Assembly (NCBI GenBank): GCA_020284085.1 | Contig: JACEVL010000031.1 | Location: 1 to 64,000, forward strand | Length of the DNA: 64,000 nt | DNA from: Aporrectodea caliginosa | Lineage: Eukaryota; Annelida; Clitellata; Crassiclitellata; Lumbricidae | Direction: 5' to 3' | In this document: positions 57,696-64,000 of the stretch, piece by piece | Layout: every line of letters begins with the position of its first letter | How positions within the stretch are numbered: the stretch's first letter is position 1 | Notes under the pieces: generated by a model | Database searches by the model: none | Seen by the model: only the letters and a program-made list of their open reading frames with translations | What the model was told of the DNA's origin: nothing | Translations under genes and position numbers: made by a program

Positions 57696-58261
57696 AAAAT
57701 TAGGGCGTGGCATTGGTTTTGAAAGGAGAGTGCATGTACTAAGCTTAGTGTTGTACATTTGAACATGACTTACGTCTTTATAATGTTGGTCTTTTCCACC
57801 AAAAATATAGAGTGAGCTCCTAAATGGAACACAATTGCCAGAGCTCATGACAGGGTGAACCAATCTTCCCACTCTCCTGCATTCATTGGTGATTGCGTTA
57901 AAGGCTTCCACGCTGTCTAGAGCACTTTTAGTAGATTCCCCAAATCCTCCACAGATGTACAATACTTCATCGATAAATGCTGCGCTGTGTCTACGTCGGC
58001 CTTGAACTAAAGTTGCGCATCTCATCCAACCAGAAATCTGTTTGTATTTCCAGATAGCAACTGCATTGCTTCCTATTCCTGTAACGTACATCGTGTTACA
58101 GTAAACGGCGGCTATTTCGACCGTCATTGTCGTCGGCATTTGTTCTTGTGGTGAGATTTCATTTGATCGATGTAGATTTATTTTGACGACGTCTTTCGTT
58201 ATAGTCGCACCATCATTTGATCCCACGACAATTGCATAATTCTCAAACTGTGAAGTGGTTT
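57354..58261 (-). CDS. TRIM-Kelch gene 5, exon 2: Kelch-type propeller
   Basis: Minus strand. Entered after the acceptor TTGTCAAAACAG (complement of 58262-58273); the joint codon gives ETTSQFENYAIVVGSNDG. Six strands are visible: YAIVVGS, MYVTGIG, LYICGGF, LYIFGGK, VILIGQ and VFVIGGG. The stop is the complement of 57354-57356. Length 302 residues with no low-complexity tail, like gene 2, with which it shares most residues. It is probably the source, or a sibling, of the relic at 23081-23431, since it shares ILIGQNTCFIFNFE with it. Confidence 0.9.
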
Positions 58262-58435
58262 CTGTTTTGACAATGAAAAATCCAATGATAGCAGTTACTT
58301 GAATGAATTTATTAATTCACTCATTCTGTAAAAACAAGCATCCCGGAATTGTGACCTAACAAGAAATGATTTAAAGATTTGACTTGGCATAGCTCTAATG
58401 AAAAAAATGGCTTCGCTAAAGCTACTTGGTGTGAC

Positions 58436-58855
58436 CAGTGCGACAACTCTCCATTTTCTGAAATCCCAAGCTCTTGCCAGAAAAATCCCAAGATTGGCCA
58501 AAAGTGTAAAAAAATCCCAAGTTACCGAAAAGAAAAAAGTTGTGATGAAATATGAAATGCTTTTTAACTTTTAACAATCACAATTATTGACAAAAATGCC
58601 TAGTTAAGAACTTGCAAAGAAAAAACTGGAGCATAACATTGAATTAACAATGTTTACAAGTTACAATAATAATAAACGTTTTTCACTAAGCGAGTTTTTC
58701 TTATCTGATTCGCTGCAACTGTTGCAAAATACGGTAAAAACTAGTCCGCAGACCGGAGAAAAAATCCCAAGATTGCTAGGCAAATTCCCCAGATCCCAAG
58801 TAGGACCCCCAAAATCCCAAGATCTTGGGAAAAATCCCAAGCAGTGGTCGCACTG
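58436..58855. mobile_element. hAT-type element, 420 bp, with AATCCCAAG repeats
   Basis: Termini CAGTGCGACAACT and AGTGGTCGCACTG. Flanks GGTGTGAC (58428-58435) and GGTGTGAG (58856-58863) differ at one position. The motif AAATCCCAAG is repeated near both ends. The gene 2 intron has the uninterrupted site near 31748. Confidence 0.85.
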
Positions 58856-59384
58856 GGTGTGAGGCATATACATTGTCGGGATTTACGTTACATTATGTCG
58901 CTTATTTGTGTAGCTTTGCATCCTCGACTTATGACGGTTGATGAAGCCACGCGTACGGCAGAAGCCACTTCGATAGCAAAGTCCAAACCACGGCGTTACA
59001 GAGTTGTATTCAAACAAAGAAGCTTGCTGACACCGCGTGGCCAAAATATAATAGCTTAAAGTTAGAACGCCATATGACGGGTAAAACCGCTTGACAAATT
59101 CACGGTATAGACAGGAACATTGTCCAGTGCAATAAAGGAGGGTCGAGCATAAAGGTTTTGAAGGGAAGAAGAGATGAGACTGATGGATTTTTAATAAGGT
59201 CTTGGGGTAATGAGAAGCACTCAAAAATGTGTCAAAAAAGATACAGGGAAACCATTGACCCGTACAGAATTACCAGTCCGGTAACATCGCTTGGCTTTGT
59301 GCACATGTGAAACCAATTGCTATAGTAACAATAACCATAATCTTAATCGTAATCGAGTATTCATATATATATTTATATATATCG

Positions 59385-61935
59385 CCACTCAAATCAGAGG
59401 CGCTCCCAACCCGGGCCAGTGTCTTCACTGGTAAAGAGAGATGTTTTCAGGCGCTTACGGAATTGGTCAAAAGAAACAGAGAAAAGGTCAGTCCTGAGGG
59501 ACTGAGGTAACCGGTTTCAACTATTGGGACCAATAATAGCGAAACTCCTAGACTGGGCCGTAGAAGTACGCACCCGCCGGACAACCAAGTAACCACGGGC
59601 CGAGGACTGAAGAGAGCAACGACTGTGCAGATACTGGGGTACAATAAGCCCTGAGATAGTGAGGAGCAGACCCAGCAAGACAGCTTCGCATGAGGGAACA
59701 GACCTTGAATTGAATGCGCTGGCGGATGGAGAGCCAGTGAAGGGAATCACGGATAAAATAGGAGATATGGTCAAACTTTGCAATGCCCCTATGAGGCGGG
59801 CGGCAGCGTTTAGGATGGCTTGAAGTTTAGATGTATTTGTAGAGGAGAGACCAATGTACACCGCATTCCCATAATCAATCCTCGAAGAGATCAATGCATG
59901 GACAAAGACGTGATAGCGTGCAGTGGGAGTGATTGGCGGATGGCACGGAGTTGGCGTAGGTAGTAGAAGCAGGAACGAGAGACACTATTGACGTGATCAG
60001 ACAGATCTAATTTTAGAGGACAGGGAGAGGACAGGATTGACAATGAATCCAAGATCACGGAGAGAGGAAGAGAAGTGCATAATTATTTGGAAACTGAAGA
60101 CGAAGGTATACTCAGCATTAATCTTGATAAGCTGGGCATTGCTACCGAGCCAGATGTACTGAGTCTAGTCTTGATTAAGACGGAGGCGATTTGAGGACAA
60201 CCATCGGTCAAGAGCAGATGAAGCCTCTCGAATACTCTCAACCATAATAGCAGCTGTGTCTGCAGGTCCATGAAGGTAAAACCTGCGTGTCTTCAGCATA
60301 TTGGTGGAATAGGACACCCAGTGGATCAAGGACCCCTGCCAGATCCGAGGTATACAAGACAAACAGAAGGAGAGCAAGAACCGAGCCCTGAGGTAAGCCG
60401 TAATAGAGGGGGACCTAAGCAGAGCGGGTGGGACCAAAAACTACCGGCTATCAGTAAGGAATGAGCGGAACCAGAGAACAGTGTGATTCTCCTTACAGAT
60501 TTTATTTTAGTTCTACTTACAGTTACAGATAATGGTTTCTTAAAGTTACAGTGATAGTTATGGTTAGTAATATTTTATAGTTATAATTATAGTTATAGTT
60601 AATGGATTTTTAAAGTTAATTTTAGTTACTACTTAGTTACAACAATTAAGGCTATAAGCAAAATTGTGAGTATTAACAGTTAAAGCTCTGAGAAAATTGT
60701 GAAACAGCGTGTTACTTCAACACGCTGTTTCAGAATTTTCTCAGAGCTTTGAATGCCTTTGAACCATGACTACACGACTTTCCAAAGTAACTGACAAGTT
60801 GCATAATTAAAACATCGATAACTAAGTCATTGGAACTTTCTGACTAATGATGATACCTATGTCAATGTAGAAGAGAATTTTATATTTTACTGTTTTAACA
60901 AATACACAGAGAGCAGGAGAGCCACAAGACTTCCCCTTATTAACACCGACTGACCAACACCGTTAATGCTTCACGAACTTTGTAACACCGCCGATGAACT
61001 TTTCTTTGAGACCGATTCGTACTTGAAACGACTCCACTCACCATTCCCACTCTTGCAGCCGCTCAAAATCTTAAGAGTCATTTTGACTACAGAATCACAA
61101 CGACTACTAATTTTGCGATATTGCGATAGTGAACTTTGGTCGCAATCGCAATGAAATAGAAGCGTTTAAAAAAGAGCTAATAATAAATCCGCACTACTTC
61201 TGGGTTAATTCACACATGAAAAATCCGGGGCGAACATAGGATATTATTTATAGCGCATATTTTTATCATTTATGTCGAATCGTCCATATTGCACTTCCTA
61301 TTTCTATTTTTTGCATTAACGAAAATAAAGATGAATTTTCGTTATTGTTATTTTTGTTATAGTAATAGTTATAGTTAATGATATTTTTAGTTATCGTTAT
61401 AGTTATCGATAAGGATATCATTTTATTTTCGTTAACGAACATTTTCGTTATCGTTATCGTTAACAAGAATCACACTGCCAGAGAAGAGCAGAATGAGTAA
61501 TCACAAATGAGTTAGAGCGCCGGTCAAGAAGGATGGTGTGATCAACAGTGTCGAAAGCGGCACTAATGTCATAGAGGGAAAGTACAGTGACATGGCCACG
61601 ATCAATGGCATGAAATACATAAGCCAGAAGACTCGCCATAAGAGATTCCGTGGAGTGAAATTTCCTAAATCCAGATTGAAGAGGAGGCATTAGAGAGTGT
61701 AGGTCAAGGTAGTGGACAAGTTGCACAGACACACATTTGAAGGGGAGCCAGGGTCAAGACCTTGTCGCTTGATGGAAGGGAAAACCACAGCCCTTAAATA
61801 CAAAGAAGGTACGTAGCTCTGGGCCAGCGAAGAATTACATAATATTACCAAACACGGAACAAGTTCATCTATAAATCCCTTAACTAAGAATGGAAGAAGT
61901 AAGTCAAGTTCGCATGATTTCGAAGAAGAGGCCAT
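59385..61935 (-). pseudogene. CR1-like LINE split by a hAT-type element
   Basis: Minus strand inside the gene 5 intron. In order it shows LLPFLVKGFIDELVPCLVIL and the VVFPSIKRQGLDP region near 61900-61750, LMPPLQSGFRKFHSTESLMA and AAFDTVDHTILL near 61690-61540, then the insertion. After it come WLSSNRLRLNQD near 60180 and SRIDYGNAVYIGLSSTN..RLIGAL near 59890-59800. The 3' tail AGCGCCTCTGATTTGAGTGGCGATATA ends near 59385. Frames are broken in several places. Confidence 0.88.
60479..61477. mobile_element. hAT-type non-autonomous element, 999 bp
   Basis: Perfect 12-bp inverted termini CAGTGTGATTCT and AGAATCACACTG. Exact 8-bp target duplications CCAGAGAA at 60471-60478 and 61478-61485. The interior is full of AGTTATAGTTA and TTATCGTTA motifs in opposite orientation, plus a 69-base palindrome at 60682-60750. 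No transposase. It sits inside the RT of the CR1-like LINE; on the LINE strand the codons on either side (ALLW and FRSFLTD) fit the family motif across the junction. Confidence 0.95.
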
Positions 61936-62243
61936 AATGAGTTGACGGATGGCATCAGCTTATATAATATACATTAATACCTTAATTTATAAGCCTATAG
62001 GGCATCAAATGATAATCGCTCATAAGCAAAACTGCATTTTATAAAACTCCAGTTCACTAAATCCAGAACCAGCTGAGATCTGAGACTCTAAGACTGGAAC
62101 ACAGGCCATGAAGTATAAGTAAGTATATCCTTTATTATACCATAAGTACACCGTAGAAATCGAGACTCCAGAACAGATGTAAACTTCACTGTCGCTCGGC
62201 AAAAAAGGACTACATATGAATTCATATTTTCTAAATATGTTAC

Positions 62244-63366
62244 CTTTTATTTGTCCCACAACTTTGTTGTTGAACTTCTGTAAAACCTCTTTCAAATCTG
62301 TTATTTCGAAAGAAACTTCGACTGATTGATGTGGACGACCAATGAATGCCTCGTGATCTTTTTCTAATTCATCTGCTCTAATAACTAATTCGTCAACAGA
62401 TCTGCAGATGTCACTGGCCGATCCTTTTGATGTCAGTTCAGAACAGTATGCTTCAAAACTTGTCAATATTGTGCAATATCTGTCAATTTCTTCCATTCCA
62501 GTTTCCATTTCCTTTAGATGCTTTGTTTTTATTACAGATAACTCATCCAAGAGCGATTTTGTCTGCTGGTCTATCATATCTTTGAGTTCCTGATATCTTT
62601 TATGAATTGCATTTTCCTTGGCGACTATTTCCTTAAGAAAATCTGTCTTTCTAATCTCCGCATTCTTTCTTAAGGAAAACATTTCATTTGCATAGATCGA
62701 TACCTTTGATGAGTTCCTTTGAATTGTTTGGCGGAATTCTTCGTCGACTGTAGTCACATCTTTGCATTTGTGTGATGCATGACTTTCAACAAAGCACGAA
62801 ACGCAAACGATTTTCTTGCATTCGGCGCAGTAGTAGTCTAATGGTTTCTGAGTGTGTTTGATACAGTATTTCACGGATAAAACTGGCTTCATTCCTGACA
62901 TAGTATCGCTTCCAATTATCAGGACTTGGTGATTTCTACTCAGTTTATGAAATTGATGAACCTTGCCGCAGCTTTCGCAGTAATTATCTTGACACTCTAA
63001 GCATCTCATCGTGGCTGATGGTATTTGTCTTCTTTTGCCCTGATTGCTTGCAGTACAGATATCGCAAATGATTGCAGAACTTCCAATTTGCAGCGTTGAC
63101 TTGTATTGCAAGAGATTTTCCATGAAGAAGTTTTTCTGCAAACCATTTATTCCATCTGCTGGAATGAGGAACTCCTTTCTACACAAAGGACAAGGCATCT
63201 TGTCTCCTCGCTTCTTCTGCGCCGTTTCTCCAGTGCGTTTCAGGCATTGAAAACAGAATGTGTGAATGCATGGCAAGATTCTTGGATTATTGAATGCACT
63301 CAGGCATATTGGACATTCTGTTATTTCTTTAAGTTGTTTTGCAGCTTTCTGTCCTGTTTTCGCCAT
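62244..63366 (-). CDS. TRIM-Kelch gene 5, exon 1: RING, two B-boxes, coiled coil
   Basis: Minus strand, 1123 bases, the same length as gene 2 exon 1. The RING (CPICLSAF, CIHTFC, CPLCRKEF), B-box 1 (CDICTASNQGK..CLECQDNYCESC) and B-box 2 (CIKHTQKPLDYYCAEC..CVSCFVESHASHKC) keep all ligands. A coiled coil and the tail GSASDICRS, EAFIGRPHQS follow. The ATG is the complement of 63364-63366, 18 bases after an acceptor TTTTGTTACATAG as in gene 2. The donor AAAAG|GTAACA (complement of 62243) leaves one base in phase 1; joined to 58261-57354 it gives 676 residues. The open frame runs on into the intron to 62020 but the splice site is conserved. The gene lies tail-to-tail with gene 4. Confidence 0.9.
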
Positions 63367-63383
63367 TTCACTTAACGAGAAAC

Positions 63384-63625
63384 CTATGTAACAAAATCAC
63401 CAAAATTAATGCTGCGATAAAATTGAATGACCTTTTCAAGAAATAATGTCAGGTTATTAGGCCCGCTACTGTGATTCTCAGTAACTTATAGGCCTACGGT
63501 GAAATAGCTTCACATCAACTTGTTTGCGTCAATTTGGCCAAATTCAAAAACTGGAGAAGCTAGAAGTTGTTTTGAGCTTTACTTGTCAATTTCGAAAAGT
63601 TGCCATTCTTTAAAGCAATAGGGGC
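63384..63625 (-). promoter_or_regulatory. Upstream block of gene 5
   Basis: Matches 28372-28585 upstream of gene 2. Homology stops at about 63625, where GGGGCCGTTCACATATTA begins, so the IRF-type block found farther upstream of gene 2 is displaced or lost. Confidence 0.45.
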
Positions 63626-63670
63626 CGTTCACATATTATATAACGCTCAAGGGGTAGGTGGGTGGGTTCC
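63623..63670. mobile_element. Terminus of a DNA transposon (GGGGCCGTTCACATATTA type)
   Basis: GGGGCCGTTCACATATTATA followed by TAACGCTCAAGGGGTAGG resembles a MITE end common in invertebrate genomes. Only one end is recognised; the other was not found before 64000. Confidence 0.45.
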
Positions 63671-64000
63671 TGTTTTGTGTAATTGAATTTGGCATGAAGC
63701 ACCAGATTAAATTTATTATTGTATTATTTTGTATTAGGCTTAATGCTTAGCCAATAAAGGGAATTAAATTCCGCTCTTCCAGAATGTAAAAATAGTAAAT
63801 TTCCAAATAAAATGTTTTAGAGAAAAAAGAAAATACAAACCATAAAAATAATAATAGCCTACAGTTATAAAAATTATAGGGCCTAGGCCTACATGATAGA
63901 TATCAAGACGATAAAACGTAAATATAAAATCAAATATAACGTGGACAAACTTAAACAATATTCTTTTAAAGTTTCCGTAATGCCTTATCGTTTGATTTCT
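63671..64000. other. Upstream of gene 5, nothing recognised
   Basis: AT-rich sequence, no supported gene. A 64-residue minus frame is not convincing. Confidence 0.3.

Larger units (their letters stand above)
58262..62243. other. Gene 5 intron
   Basis: About 4 kb. Its ends match the gene 2 intron (59060-59300 with about 30050-30300; 58264-58430 with about 31750-31925). The rest is a hAT-type element, a CR1-like LINE and a second hAT-type element. Confidence 0.7.

Overview
This is a window of animal nuclear DNA. The genes have introns with GT/AG junctions, and the proteins are metazoan RING/B-box/coiled-coil (TRIM-type) proteins. Between them lie dense CR1-like non-LTR retrotransposons, tRNA-derived SINEs and many short inverted-repeat DNA transposons. 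The repeat load and the strong excess of the octamer TAGGCCTA suggest a marine invertebrate. I cannot name a phylum from the sequence alone.

The genes form one family, which is the main result. Five copies have intact coding exons and two are broken. Each intact gene has one long first coding exon (RING, usually two B-boxes, coiled coil), a phase-1 intron, and one long second exon encoding a Kelch-type propeller of about 300 residues. I infer single-chain TRIM-Kelch ubiquitin ligases: a RING to recruit the E2 and a propeller to hold the substrate. Gene 1 (+) is 4055-4886 joined to 8251-9173 and lacks both B-boxes. Gene 2 (+) is 28604-29726 + 31939-32849. Gene 3 (+) is 43797-44928 + 45335-46539. 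Gene 4 (+) is 50722-51853 + 52257-53371 and is a recent segmental copy of gene 3. Gene 5 (-) is 63366-62244 + 58261-57354 and is an inverted paralog of gene 2. In every case the junction takes one base from exon 1 and two from exon 2, and the reading frame continues through both exons. Broken copies are a Kelch 3' fragment (23081-23431, +) and a RING/B-box relic (36141-35471, -).

Layout. 1-4 kb: a dispersed repeat with a foldback element, and two LINE 3' ends. 4-9.2 kb: gene 1, with a hAT transposase relic, short inverted-repeat elements, a SINE and telomere-like repeats in its intron. 9.3-15.1 kb: LTR-retroelement-like debris and a 3-kb tract full of short hairpins and tandem repeats. 15.4-23 kb: nested DNA transposons, SINE and CR1 pieces, and a 1.7-kb hAT-type element with a clean 8-bp target duplication. 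23-28 kb: a Kelch relic inside an inverted segmental duplication, then simple repeats and a pogo-type MITE. 28-34.3 kb: gene 2 and a piggyBac-type element whose empty site survives in paralogs. 34.3-43 kb: one N, a SINE, a RING/B-box relic and a broken CR1. 43.4-55 kb: the tandem duplicates, genes 3 and 4. 55-64 kb: LINE fragments, then gene 5, whose 4-kb intron holds a CR1 split by a 999-bp hAT-type element.

Upstream of genes 2, 3 and 4 there are GAAANNGAAA motifs of the kind bound by IRF factors. Together with recent duplication, decay of copies and change at C-termini, this fits a fast-turning-over, possibly immune, ubiquitin-ligase family. That functional reading is inference. All alignments here were done by eye.
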